Positions 16,851 through 25,575 of a DNA stretch of 53,306 nucleotides are shown piece by piece (within the stretch, counting starts at the first letter, position 1; each line of letters begins with the position of its first letter). The notes below the pieces were generated by a model. It was not told the DNA's origin and ran no database searches. It saw only the letters and a program-made list of their open reading frames with translations. Origin of the DNA: Streptomyces albidoflavus (lineage in GTDB: Bacteria; Actinomycetota; Actinomycetes; Streptomycetales; Streptomycetaceae); the NCBI RefSeq assembly GCF_000719955.1, contig NZ_JOII01000033.1, positions 1 through 53,306 of the forward strand, in the 5' to 3' direction. Both the position numbers and the translations under genes were made by a program.

Positions 16851-19292
16851 ATGACCGAGTTCTCCCGGCCGAGCCGTCCCGATGGGGGCGGAGCTCCTCG
16901 CCCCACGCCTCGCACGGTCCTGGACCGCCTGGTGGCCTCCCGACAGGGCAGCGGCCACGGTTCCGCCGTGCCTGCCGAAGGGGGCCACGAGGGCGGTGGA
17001 CCGGCCACGACGCCGGAATCCCGCATCACTCATACGGAGCACCTGCCCCCGCGAGCCGCACGTCATGCCGTCTGGCCCGACCGGATTCGCCCGGAGGTGA
17101 TCGCGGCGGTCCAGAAGGCGGGCATCCCGGACCCCTGGGCGCACCAGGCGGCCGTCGCAGAGCACGCGCTGGACGGGCAGTCGGTGATCGTCGCCACCGG
17201 CACCGCCTCCGGCAAGTCCCTCGCCTATCTGGTCCCGGTCCTCTCCAGCCTCCTCGACGGCGCCGAGGCCCCCAACGGGCGCGGCGCCACCGCGCTCTAC
17301 CTCTCGCCCACCAAGGCCCTCGCCGCCGACCAGCTGCGCGCCGTCAAGGAACTCTCAGCCCCGCTCGGCAACGCCGTCCGGCCCGCCGTCTACGACGGCG
17401 ACACCCCGGTCGAGGAGCGCGAATGGATCCGCCAGTACGCCAACCTCGTCCTCACCAACCCCGACATGCTGCACCGCGGCATCCTCCCGTCCCACCCGCG
17501 CTGGTCCTCCTTCCTGCGCGCCCTGCGCTACGTCGTCATCGACGAGAGCCACACCTACCGGGGGGTCTTCGGCTCGCACGTCGCCCAGGTGATCCGCCGC
17601 CTGCGCCGCCTCTGCGCCCGCTACGGCGCCGACCCCGTCTTCCTGCTCGCCTCGGCCACCGCCGCCGAGCCCGCGGTGGCGGCGGGACGGCTGACCGGGC
17701 TGCCGGTCAGCGCGGTGGACGACGACGCCTCGCCCCGGGGCGAACTGGTCTTCGCCCTGTGGGAGCCGCCGCTGACCGAGCACCACGGGGAGAACGGCGC
17801 GCCGGTCCGCCGTACCGCCACCGCCGAGACCGCCGGTCTCCTCACCGACCTCGCCGTGCAGTCGGTCCGCACGGTGGCCTTCGTCGGCTCGCGGCGCGGC
17901 GCCGAGCTGATCTCCGTCATCACCCAGGAGCGCCTGGCCGAGGTCGACCGCTCCCTCGCCCGGCGGGTCGCCGCGTACCGGGGCGGCTACCTCCCCGAGG
18001 AGCGCCGCGCCCTCGAACGCGCCCTGCACTCCGGCGACCTCCTCGGCCTCGCCGCCACCACCGCCCTGGAGCTGGGCGTCGACGTCTCCGGCCTCGACGC
18101 CGTCCTGATCTGCGGCTATCCCGGTACGCGCGCCTCCCTCTGGCAGCAGGCGGGCCGCGCGGGGCGCTCCGGGCAGGGCGCGCTGGCCGTCATGGTGGCC
18201 CGCGACGACCCGCTGGACACCTACCTCGTCCACCACCCGGAGGCGATCTTCGACCAGCCGGTGGAGTCGACCGTCCTCGACCCGGACAACCCGTACGTCC
18301 TCGCGCCCCACCTGTGCGCCGCCGCGGCCGAGCTGCCGCTCACCGAGGAGGACCTGGCCCTCTTCGGCCCGGCCACCCGCGAGCTGCTGCCACAGCTGGA
18401 GGCGGCCAAGCTGCTGCGCCGCCGGGCCCACGGATGGCACTGGACGCGGCGGGAGTCGGCGGCGGACCTCGCCGACATCCGGGGCGGCGGTGGCAGGCCC
18501 GTACAGATCGTCGAGGTGGGCACCGGCCGGCTGCTGGGCACCGTGGACGCCAACGCCGCCCACGGCTCGGTCCACACCGGCGCCGTCCACCTCCACCAGG
18601 GCCGCACCTATCTCGTCCGCGACCTGGACCTGGAGGACTCGGTGGCGCTGGTGGAGCAGGCCACGCCCTCCTACTCGACCACCGCCCGCGACACCACCGC
18701 CATCTCCGTGCTGGAGACCGACGCCGAGATCCCCTGGGGCGACGGGCGGCTCTGCTACGGCTCGGTGGAGGTCACCAACCAGGTCGTCTCCTTCCTGCGC
18801 CGCCGCCTGATCACCGGCGAGGTCCTCGGCGAGACCAAGCTCGACCTGCCGCCGCGCACCCTGCGCACCCGGGCCGTGTGGTGGACGGTCACCGAGGACC
18901 AGCTCGACGCCGCCCGGATCAACCCGGAGCAGCTCGGCGGGGCACTGCACGCCGCCGAACACGCCTCCATCGGCATGCTCCCGCTCTTCGCCACCTGCGA
19001 CCGCCGCGACATCGGCGGCGTCTCCATACCGCTCCACCCGGACACCCTCCTTCCCACGGTCTTCGTCTACGACGGCCACCCGGGCGGCGCCGGATTCGCC
19101 GAACGGGGCTTCCACACCGCCCGCCAGTGGCTCGCCGCCACCCGCGAGGCCATCGACGCCTGCGAGTGCGAGGCGGGCTGCCCCTCCTGCATCCAGTCGC
19201 CCAAGTGCGGCAACGGCAACGAGCCCCTCCACAAGCGGGCCGCACTCCGGCTGCTCACGGTGCTGCTCCAGGGGGCCCCGCCCGCGCCCTGA
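16851..19292 (+). CDS. DEAD/DEAH-box helicase with DUF1998 zinc module (MrfA/YprA type)
   Basis: Superfamily 2 DNA helicase, 813 residues; in Bacillus the relative MrfA acts in repair of mitomycin damage. Motif I is ATGTASGKS (Lys122), motif II DESH (231-234), motif III-like ASATA, and motif VI QQAGRAGRSGQ. The C-terminal region has the four-Cys cluster CECEAGCPSCIQSPKCG of the DUF1998/MZB module. An ATG at 16851 is preferred (CGGAG just upstream); GTG 16833 in the same frame is possible. The 3' end overlaps the convergent TadE-like gene by 38 bp. The helicase next to tad genes is a conserved actinobacterial neighbourhood, also named in the TadE-like family description. Confidence 0.9.
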   Translation: MTEFSRPSRPDGGGAPRPTPRTVLDRLVASRQGSGHGSAVPAEGGHEGGGPATTPESRITHTEHLPPRAARHAVWPDRIRPEVIAAVQKAGIPDPWAHQAAVAEHALDGQSVIVATGTASGKSLAYLVPVLSSLLDGAEAPNGRGATALYLSPTKALAADQLRAVKELSAPLGNAVRPAVYDGDTPVEEREWIRQYANLVLTNPDMLHRGILPSHPRWSSFLRALRYVVIDESHTYRGVFGSHVAQVIRRLRRLCARYGADPVFLLASATAAEPAVAAGRLTGLPVSAVDDDASPRGELVFALWEPPLTEHHGENGAPVRRTATAETAGLLTDLAVQSVRTVAFVGSRRGAELISVITQERLAEVDRSLARRVAAYRGGYLPEERRALERALHSGDLLGLAATTALELGVDVSGLDAVLICGYPGTRASLWQQAGRAGRSGQGALAVMVARDDPLDTYLVHHPEAIFDQPVESTVLDPDNPYVLAPHLCAAAAELPLTEEDLALFGPATRELLPQLEAAKLLRRRAHGWHWTRRESAADLADIRGGGGRPVQIVEVGTGRLLGTVDANAAHGSVHTGAVHLHQGRTYLVRDLDLEDSVALVEQATPSYSTTARDTTAISVLETDAEIPWGDGRLCYGSVEVTNQVVSFLRRRLITGEVLGETKLDLPPRTLRTRAVWWTVTEDQLDAARINPEQLGGALHAAEHASIGMLPLFATCDRRDIGGVSIPLHPDTLLPTVFVYDGHPGGAGFAERGFHTARQWLAATREAIDACECEAGCPSCIQSPKCGNGNEPLHKRAALRLLTVLLQGAPPAP

Positions 19293-19644
19293 CCCGCACC
19301 GCGAACGGCCCCGCCCCCGCCTCGGCCGTCACGTCGGACACCTCCCCGACCAGGGCGCACCGCACCACCTCGGCCCCTTGCGCCGCCGCCACCCGCCGCG
19401 CCCGGGCGCAGGCTCCCTCCTCCCCTTCGCCCCAGTGGTCGGCCGCCGCGAGCGCGGCGAGATCGGCCACGCCGCCCGCCTGATGGCGTACGGCGACGGC
19501 ATGACCCATCGCCAGCAGCGCGGCGAACACGGCGCAGAGCGCTGCCGAGGCCACCGCCGCCCAGACGGTGGCGGCACCCCGGTCCCGGTCCCGGCAGGAC
19601 AGGGCTGTGCGGGTGCTGAGGGGGGCGCGTCCAAGGGGCCTCAT
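19255..19644 (-). CDS. TadE-like pseudopilin-type protein (Rv3654c family)
   Basis: 129 residues. A basic N-terminus (CRDRDRG) is followed by GAATVWAAVASAALCAVFAALLAMGHAVA, one transmembrane helix with the G-A-A-T-V processing-like context of TadE/TadG minor pilins. The rest is an exported alpha/beta domain with two Cys (GACARA and VRCALV). It matches the helicase-neighbourhood TadE-like family as I remember it. Its ATG overlaps the tadE stop as ATGA, so translation is coupled. It is the last gene of the tad operon and its 3' end runs 38 bp into the end of the opposing helicase gene. Confidence 0.82.
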   Translation of the reverse strand: MRPLGRAPLSTRTALSCRDRDRGAATVWAAVASAALCAVFAALLAMGHAVAVRHQAGGVADLAALAAADHWGEGEEGACARARRVAAAQGAEVVRCALVGEVSDVTAEAGAGPFAVRVRARAGPPGAAP

Positions 19645-20156
19645 TCGCCTTCCTCCCCGTTCCCGCCGGTGTCGCCGCCCGCCTGGGCCTCCTCGGTGGG
19701 CGGTCCCTCGACCGGGGTGCCCGTTCCGACCGTCTCCTCGGCCAAGGCGACGGCCCGTGCGTGCAGGCCGATCGTGAGCTCGCCCAGGCCGGGCGTCCTC
19801 GCCCGTACCTCGACCTGGACCAGGTCGCCGGTGCGGCCGACCGTCACCTCCGCTCCCTCGGGGGCCGCCTGGAGCGCGGCCTCGACGACCGCGGCGGGCG
19901 GGTCCTGCCGGGCCGCGGCGCGGGCACCGGCCCGCGCCGCGTCCACGCACTGGATGTGGGCGGCGACCGCCAGCAGGGCCCAGACCAGCGCCAGCAGGAA
20001 GACCACCAGTACCGGCAGCACGACCGCCGCCTCGGCGGTCACCGCCCCACGCTGGCCGTCCCTGCGCCGGCCGTCACCCGAGCGCCGGTACCGGCGCCAG
20101 CAGGCACCCCCGGCCCACCGGAGCCCCGGCGGCCCCGCCCGCTCAGAACGGCGCAT
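19641..20156 (-). CDS. tadE: TadE family minor pilin
   Basis: 171 residues. After about 36 basic residues comes DGQRGAVTAEAAVVLPVLVVFLLALVWALLAVA, the TadE signature: a G|AVTAEAAVV processing site with Glu at +5, followed by a single membrane helix. The exported domain has ARAGARAAARQD and ends in a Gly/Glu/Thr tail. TadE proteins are processed like pilins and assist Flp pilus assembly. The start at 20156 overlaps the preceding prepilin gene by 14 nt; upstream readings in this frame are shadow. It overlaps the next gene by 4 nt (ATGA). Confidence 0.85.
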   Translation of the reverse strand: MRRSERAGPPGLRWAGGACWRRYRRSGDGRRRDGQRGAVTAEAAVVLPVLVVFLLALVWALLAVAAHIQCVDAARAGARAAARQDPPAAVVEAALQAAPEGAEVTVGRTGDLVQVEVRARTPGLGELTIGLHARAVALAEETVGTGTPVEGPPTEEAQAGGDTGGNGEEGE

Positions 20157-20790
20157 CGAGAGCCTTCTCCACCGCCGACTGCAAGGCGGACGCCACCGCG
20201 TCACCCGTGACGATCTTGTACAGCACCCCGGCGAAGGCGACCGCCGCCAGCAGGGCCATCGCGTACTCCGACGTGGCCATCCCGGCGTCCCGGCGGGTCC
20301 GCGCCCGCGTCGTCCGCCGCCGGTGCCGCCGGGTCCCCTCGTCCCCGCGTGACCCGGGCCGGCGCCCCGCCGTCCTGCGCGGCCCGAACTCGTCGTCCGG
20401 CCTCGAAGAACGGCCGCGTGCTGACGGCTCCGGACCCTGGCCGCTCTCCACCACGACCAGCCGCACCGGCACCGCCTCGGACGACGCCCGCGCTCCGTGC
20501 CCGTTCCGGGCCGCCTCCCTGCGCCGGGCCCGATCCTGAGCCCGCAGCCGGGCCAGCGCCTTCCCGGGCACGAGGACGGGCAGAGCGGAGGGTGAGGCCG
20601 TCGGCGGGGCCGCTCCCCCTCGGGGCAGCGCCCCGGCCACCAGGTCGCCCGGCCCCTGCCCGGCCGACGCGGCTTCCTCGGCCGGGCGCTCCTCCGCGGC
20701 CTCGGGGGCCACTCCCTGACCACCCGTCACGATCGCCCCTTCCACAGCCGACCCCTTCGTCCCGGAACCGCTCATCCCTGCACCGCTCAT
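20143..20790 (-). CDS. Flp-type prepilin (DUF4244) with a very long N-terminal leader
   Basis: 215 residues from ATG 20790 (220 from GTG 20805). Only the last ~44 look like a pilin: RRDAG|MATSEYAMALLAAVAFAGVLYKIV, with Gly171 at -1, Glu at +5 and Tyr at +6 as in Flp pilins, then DALQ-like helix residues ending ALDAPF. Typical DUF4244 proteins have leaders of a few dozen residues; here the leader is about 171 residues, low in complexity and rich in Arg, Gly, Pro and Ala. Both candidate starts have strong ribosome sites (AGGAGG 9 nt before the GTG, GAGGAG 7 nt before the ATG), which argues for a real extension. I see no M, V or TTG start in the ~45 residues just before the pilin part. Expected to be the main pilus subunit. 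Confidence 0.75.
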   Translation of the reverse strand: MSGAGMSGSGTKGSAVEGAIVTGGQGVAPEAAEERPAEEAASAGQGPGDLVAGALPRGGAAPPTASPSALPVLVPGKALARLRAQDRARRREAARNGHGARASSEAVPVRLVVVESGQGPEPSARGRSSRPDDEFGPRRTAGRRPGSRGDEGTRRHRRRTTRARTRRDAGMATSEYAMALLAAVAFAGVLYKIVTGDAVASALQSAVEKALDAPF

Positions 20791-20961
20791 CTCGGAACTC
20801 CTCACGTCAGCACTCCTCCTGTCAGAAACCGTTCGCCTTACTCCGGCGGGGCCATCGCCCCTGCCGTTCCGCACCGCCGACCGGACCGGCCGCCGACGCT
20901 CCTACTCCGCCGGACCGCGAGGGGCGGCCCCCGCGCGCCGGAGGCGCTCCCGCCCGTCACC

Positions 20962-21795
20962 TCAGCCCCCGCCCCTCAGCAGCCCGCTCGCCAGGCCGAT
21001 CACCACCGGAGCGACTCCGAGAGCCAGGAAGGCGGGCAGGAAGCAGAGCCCCACCGGTGCCGTCACGGCGACCGCCGCCCGCCGGGCGCGTTCGGTGGCC
21101 GCTCGGTTCCCGTCGGCCCGTGCCTCGGCGGCGATCCGGGCCAGCGGTTCGGCGGCCGGAGCGCCGGAGGCGGCCGCGCGTCGCAGGCAGCGGGCGAGTG
21201 CCGAGGCCCCCGGGACCTCGGCGACGTGGCGCCAGGCCGCCTCCGGGTCCCCGCCGAGCCGGACGTCGGCCGCCGCCCGGGCGAGCCCCTGTCCCACCGC
21301 CCCGCCGACCGAGGCGCCGACCGCACGTGCCGCCTCCACCGGCCCCGCCCCGGCCGCGACACAGGCGGCGACCAGATCGGCGGCCAGGGGAAGCCGGGCG
21401 TCCACCGCCGGCCGGGCCGCGCCCCGCGCCCACGCCGGCCGCCCGGGCAACGATCGCCGTCCCTGACCAGGCATGCTCCGGGTGCCCCGTCCCGCCTCAT
21501 GCCGGGCCATCCACCGGTGGGCCCACCAGCCCGCCGCACCCCCCGCGAGTACCTCCAGAACCCCACCGCCGACCAGCCACCCGGCGGCCGTTCCGGTGAC
21601 CATGCAGGCACCGGCGGCCCGCCGCCCCTCGGCCCACGCCCGAGCCGGTGACGGCCCGCCCCGAGGCACGGCCCCGTACAGCCCGCGCCACCGCGCCCGC
21701 GTCGCACGGCGTGCCCTGGCCGACGCGGCCCAGCCCGCCAGCAGCACCAGGACCCACAGGGTTGCCCCCAGCCTGTGGACAAGGTCGGCGCTCAT
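20962..21795 (-). CDS. tadC: Tad pilus assembly inner-membrane protein TadC (type II secretion F domain)
   Basis: 277 residues. Hydrophobic segments lie at the N-terminus (LWVLVLLAGWAA), in the middle (VTGTAAGWLVGGGVLEVLAGGAAGWW) and at the C-terminus (APVGLCFLPAFLALGVAPVVIGLASGLL), enclosing a cytoplasmic T2SSF helical domain (LAADLVAACVAAGAGPVEAARAVG, SALARCLRRAAASG). It forms the membrane platform with TadB for the TadA ATPase. The ATG at 21795 overlaps the TadB stop (ATGA), so it depends on tadB translation. Confidence 0.85.
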   Translation of the reverse strand: MSADLVHRLGATLWVLVLLAGWAASARARRATRARWRGLYGAVPRGGPSPARAWAEGRRAAGACMVTGTAAGWLVGGGVLEVLAGGAAGWWAHRWMARHEAGRGTRSMPGQGRRSLPGRPAWARGAARPAVDARLPLAADLVAACVAAGAGPVEAARAVGASVGGAVGQGLARAAADVRLGGDPEAAWRHVAEVPGASALARCLRRAAASGAPAAEPLARIAAEARADGNRAATERARRAAVAVTAPVGLCFLPAFLALGVAPVVIGLASGLLRGGG

Positions 21796-22649
21796 CGCGG
21801 CACCCCCGCCCGCCGCACGATCCCCAGCGCCCACCACAGCCCCGCCGACTCCAGGGCCGAGCCCATTAGCAGACAGGCCAGCCCCGCCGGCGTGTGGAGC
21901 AGCACCCGGAGCGGATCGGCCCCCATCGCCCAGCCCAGGACCAGGCCGAGCAGGGGCAGCGCCGCCAGCATCAGCACCGTCGATCGGGCCCCGGCCAGCT
22001 GTGCCGCCAGGTCGGCCGCCTGGTCCCGCTCGGCCCGGAGCGCCGCCGCCAGCCGTTCGACACCGGACGCCAGGCCCGCACCCCGGTCGACCGCCACCTC
22101 CCAGCAGGCGGCGAGCCCCGAGAGCCCCTCGGCGCCGGGCGCGCCCGCGGCCTCCCGCAGCGCGCCCGCGACATCCCCGCCGAACCGCGCGGCCGCCGTC
22201 ACCCCGGCCTCGGCACCGCCCAGCCCCCGGGCCTCACCGACCGCGTGCAGCAGGGCCGCCACCGGCTGACGCCCGGACCGGACCTCCTGGGCCAGGGCTC
22301 CGCAGAGTTCCCGTACCGCCTCGGCCCGCCGCTCGCGGGCCCTCGTCGCCGCCCGGGCCGCCAGCCTCCGTCGCGCCAGCGGTACCGCCGCGCACCCGGC
22401 GGCCAGGGGCAGGAACGACTGGCCCGCGGCGGCCAGCACCGCCCCGGCCACCAGGCAGGCCCCTTCGGGCCGGGACGCGGCCCGGCGGCGTAACGCCTTT
22501 GCCGTCCACCGGTTCTCCGCCGGTGCCGCGCCCGCGATCCGGGCGGCCCGGCTCCGCAGCCTCGTCCGCCCGTGGACGCGGCGCGCGACCGCCTCCGTGC
22601 CCCAGAGCAACCCGCCCACCGTCACCGCACCGACCCCACTCACGCTCAT
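21792..22649 (-). CDS. tadB: Tad pilus assembly inner-membrane protein TadB, contains a TTA codon
   Basis: 285 residues; T2SSF-type platform protein. Membrane segments lie at about 65-90 and 228-275; the cytoplasmic domain has RRAEAVRELCGALAQEVRSG and LSGLAACWEVAVDRGAGLASGVERLAAAL. Leu53, in TAKALRRR, is encoded by TTA (22493-22491). TTA is read only by the bldA tRNA in Streptomyces, so translation should be held back until development or stress. It follows tadA after 36 nt and is coupled to tadC by a 4-nt overlap. Confidence 0.88.
   Translation of the reverse strand: MSVSGVGAVTVGGLLWGTEAVARRVHGRTRLRSRAARIAGAAPAENRWTAKALRRRAASRPEGACLVAGAVLAAAGQSFLPLAAGCAAVPLARRRLAARAATRARERRAEAVRELCGALAQEVRSGRQPVAALLHAVGEARGLGGAEAGVTAAARFGGDVAGALREAAGAPGAEGLSGLAACWEVAVDRGAGLASGVERLAAALRAERDQAADLAAQLAGARSTVLMLAALPLLGLVLGWAMGADPLRVLLHTPAGLACLLMGSALESAGLWWALGIVRRAGVPR
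22491..22493 (-). promoter_or_regulatory. TTA (UUA) codon in tadB, bldA-dependent step
   Basis: The codon is in frame with the tadB start at 22649 (codon 53). I scanned the other genes of the window for in-frame TTA by eye and found no other. The downstream genes tadC, prepilin, tadE and the TadE-like gene follow in the same operon. Confidence 0.8.
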
Positions 22650-22685
22650 CGCTCCGTCTCCTCGCTCACCCGCACTCGCCCGTCG

Positions 22686-23843
22686 TCAGATCCCCAGCAG
22701 TTCCCGCAGTCGTGGCCAGCCCTCCTCCCCGGCGAACCCGTCCGGGCCCCAGCGCAGCGCCGGGACCGTCACCACGAGCCCCGTCGACTCCCGGGCCAGT
22801 ACGTGGATCGCGGCCAGCCGGCGCCTGCCGTCCCGGTCCCGGGCCAGGTGGAGGACGGCCGACAGGGCAGCCGCGACCTGGCTGTGGAGTGCGGCCCGGT
22901 CGAGCCCCGCCGCCGTCCCCAGCGCCTCCAGCCGGGCCGGGACGTCGGCGGCGGCGTTGGCGTGGACGGTGCCCGCGCCGCCCTGGTGACCGGTGTTGAG
23001 GGCGGCGAGGAGGTGCAGCACCTCGGCGCCGCGGACCTCGCCGACCACCAGCCGGTCGGGGCGCATCCGCAGGGCCTGGCGGACCAGGTCGTCGAGGGCG
23101 ACGGCGCCCCGGCCCTCCTGGTTGGCGGGCCGGGTCTCCAGGCGGACCACGTGCGGGTGGTCCGGGCGCAGCTCCGCCGAGTCCTCGGCGAGGACGATCC
23201 GCTCGGCCGGTCCGACCAGCCCGAGCAGGGCCGAGAGCAGCGTCGTCTTGCCGCTGCCGGTCCCGCCGCTGATCAGGAAGGAGAGCCGGGCCTCGACCAG
23301 GGCCGCCAGCAGGCGGTCGCCGCCCGGCGGCAGGGTGCCCGCCGTCACCAGTTCGGCGAGCGTGAACGCCCGGGGGCGGACCACCCGCAGGGAGAGGCAG
23401 GTGCAGCCGACGGCGACCGGAGGCAGCACGGCGTGCAGCCGGGTGCCGTCGGGGAGCCGGGCGTCGACCCACGGCCGGGCGTCGTCCAGCCGCCGCCCGG
23501 CGACCGAGGCAAGCCGCCGGGCCAGTCCGCGCACCGCCTCGGCGTCGGCGAACCGCACCCCGCTGAGTTCCAGCCCGGCGCCCCGGTCGATCCACACCCG
23601 GTCGGGGGCGGAGACCAGGACGTCGGTGACCTGCGGGTCGGCGAGGAGGGGTTCGAGCGGGCCGGCCCCCGCGATCTCCGAGCGCAGCCGGGCCGCCGTC
23701 CGCAGGACCTCCGCCCCGCCGAGCATCCGGCCCTGTTCGCGCAGTGCCTGGGCCACGCGCGCCTCGGTGGGTTCCGCGCCTTCTTCGGCGAGGTGGCGCC
23801 GGACCGCGTCCAGCAGACCCGCCTCGGCGGCCATCGCGCTCAT
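22686..23843 (-). CDS. tadA: Tad/type II secretion ATPase TadA (CpaF)
   Basis: Hexameric ATPase that powers Flp pilus assembly. 385 residues. Walker A GGTGSGKT (193-200), Asp box VLAEDSAELRP, Walker B RPDRLVVGEVRG (268-272 GEVRG), and His box TGHQGGAGTVHAN. The N-terminal domain has the usual helical region and DVLVSAPDRVWIDRG. The start at 23843 (MSAMAAEAG) overlaps the tadZ stop by 4 nt (ATGA). Confidence 0.93.
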   Translation of the reverse strand: MSAMAAEAGLLDAVRRHLAEEGAEPTEARVAQALREQGRMLGGAEVLRTAARLRSEIAGAGPLEPLLADPQVTDVLVSAPDRVWIDRGAGLELSGVRFADAEAVRGLARRLASVAGRRLDDARPWVDARLPDGTRLHAVLPPVAVGCTCLSLRVVRPRAFTLAELVTAGTLPPGGDRLLAALVEARLSFLISGGTGSGKTTLLSALLGLVGPAERIVLAEDSAELRPDHPHVVRLETRPANQEGRGAVALDDLVRQALRMRPDRLVVGEVRGAEVLHLLAALNTGHQGGAGTVHANAAADVPARLEALGTAAGLDRAALHSQVAAALSAVLHLARDRDGRRRLAAIHVLARESTGLVVTVPALRWGPDGFAGEEGWPRLRELLGI

Positions 23844-25153
23844 GCGGCCGCACCCCCGGGAGCCGGGGCCCACGCGTCACCGAGCGCGGCCCGGAACAGG
23901 TCGCCCCGGCGGACCGGCTCCTCCCGCCCCCGCGCCTCCGCCTCTCCCTCCGGCACCGGACCGGGGCTCGCGACGCGTCCCCACAGCTCGCGGCAGAACC
24001 GGGCCAGCGGGCCACGCGGCCCGCTCCCGGGCGGCGTGCCGGTCTCCTGTGCCTCGACGGCGGCCGGGTCGTACGGCACCACCCCGGCGAGGTCCAGGCC
24101 GAGCAGGGCGGCGACCGCGTCGGGCGCCAGTCCGCCACCGGGCGCCCCGGGCGTCCCCGCGGGCCGGACGGCGACCCGCAGGTCCCGCACCTCCGGAGCG
24201 AGCACGGCAGCCATGCGCCGGGCGGCCGCCACCGCGCGCAGCTCCGCCGGGACGACGAGCAGGGCCAGATCGAGCTGGGCCAGCGCCTCGGCCACCTCCC
24301 CGCCGGCCCGGCGCGGCAGGTCCACGACGACCGTGCCGCCGCCCCGCCGGGCCGCGCCGAGCACCGCCCGTACCGCTTGCGGCGGCACCTCGGCCGTGTC
24401 GCTCCGGTCCCAGCTGAGCAGCCGCAGGCCGTGCAGTTCCGGCAGCGCCTCCTCCAGCGCGCGGCGCGCCATCCTGCCCCGGGACCGGGCGAACGCCGGC
24501 CAGCGCAGCCCCTCGGCCTGTTCCCCGCCGAGCAGCACGTCGAGTCCGCCGCCCAGCGGATCGGCGTCGACCAGGACGGTGCGGCTGCCGCCGGCCGCCG
24601 CGGTCACGGCCAGCGCGCACGCCAGGGTCGACGCACCCGCCCCGCCGCGCCCGCCGACGACCCCCACGGTGCGGGCGCTGCGCCCCGCCCCCTCGACCAC
24701 GTCGGCGATCCGGTCCACCAGCCACGCCTCGGCGTCGGGCAGCCGCAGCACGTGCTCGGCGCCGATCCGCACGGCCCACTGCCAGACGGCCGGCTCGCCC
24801 TGATTCCGCCCGACCAGGAGGACGCCCGGCCGGCGCGGAGCCCGCTCCGTCCGTGCCGCCGCGTCGTCCCCGACCAGCACCAGCGACGCGGCCTCCCACT
24901 CGCCCCGCCGCTCCGGCAGCGCGGCCAGGACCAGCGGCCGGGCCCCGGCCGCGGCGCACAGCCGCAGCAGGTCGTCCAGAAGCACGGGGTCCTCGGTCAC
25001 GATGAGCGGCCCCACCGGCCCACCCGGTCCGTCGCCCGGCCCGCCACGCACTCCCTGGGCCCGGACGTCCCCACGGGCGCCCTCACCCCTCCCCTGCCAC
25101 AGCTCCCGTTCCACGTCCGCGCCCTCTCCTCGCCGCCCTGCCGTCGCCGCCAT
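23840..25153 (-). CDS. TadZ/CpaE/Ssd-like ParA-family protein with degenerate Walker A
   Basis: 437 residues. TadZ proteins localise the Tad machine at the pole; the actinobacterial relatives are also called Ssd (septum site-determining). An N-terminal receiver-like region (about 48-150) precedes an ATPase-like domain: GVVGGRGGAGASTLACALA (167-176) replaces both lysines of the deviant Walker A (KGGxGKT), then VLVDADPLGGGLDVLLGG and TVVVDLPRRAG. ATP hydrolysis may therefore be absent. The start at 25153 is chosen on GAGGAGG 7 nt upstream; the frame continues to 25510 but that part is Arg/Gly-rich noise. First gene of the tad operon. Confidence 0.87.
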   Translation of the reverse strand: MAATAGRRGEGADVERELWQGRGEGARGDVRAQGVRGGPGDGPGGPVGPLIVTEDPVLLDDLLRLCAAAGARPLVLAALPERRGEWEAASLVLVGDDAAARTERAPRRPGVLLVGRNQGEPAVWQWAVRIGAEHVLRLPDAEAWLVDRIADVVEGAGRSARTVGVVGGRGGAGASTLACALAVTAAAGGSRTVLVDADPLGGGLDVLLGGEQAEGLRWPAFARSRGRMARRALEEALPELHGLRLLSWDRSDTAEVPPQAVRAVLGAARRGGGTVVVDLPRRAGGEVAEALAQLDLALLVVPAELRAVAAARRMAAVLAPEVRDLRVAVRPAGTPGAPGGGLAPDAVAALLGLDLAGVVPYDPAAVEAQETGTPPGSGPRGPLARFCRELWGRVASPGPVPEGEAEARGREEPVRRGDLFRAALGDAWAPAPGGAAA

Positions 25154-25575
25154 ACCGATGCCTCCTCGTCCCGCCCTCACGACCTCGTCCCGACCTCGCA
25201 CCCCGCGCCTCCGCTCCCCGGCCAGGGCCCGTCCCGCGCACGCCACTTCCCGCCACGCGCCCGACCGGCGCCGCCAAGCCATCGCCCGTCCACGCCCGTA
25301 CTCCCCCGCTCCCTCGCCATCGCTCCGCCGTCCTTCCTCTCCGGCCCCGGGGCCGTCGGTCTCCGCGCAGCGGGACGCGCGTCCATCGCGTCGCCCCGGG
25401 CCGCCCGTGACCGGTCGGGCCGCTCGGGTGCACGCCGGCCCCGTGGTCCGCATCCGGCCAAGGAAGAAGCCGTGCCGGCTGGGCCTCTGACGGGCAATCA
25501 GCGGAACCACTGCTTCCTCCTGGCCGAAAGTCGACGCACTGGTCCGCGTTCACAGAGAACTCGGCCTCGCGTCGA

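Noticed and set aside
25154..25510. Extension of tadZ by 119 residues
   Set aside because: Arg/Gly-rich, no homology, and GAGGAGG precedes the ATG at 25153.
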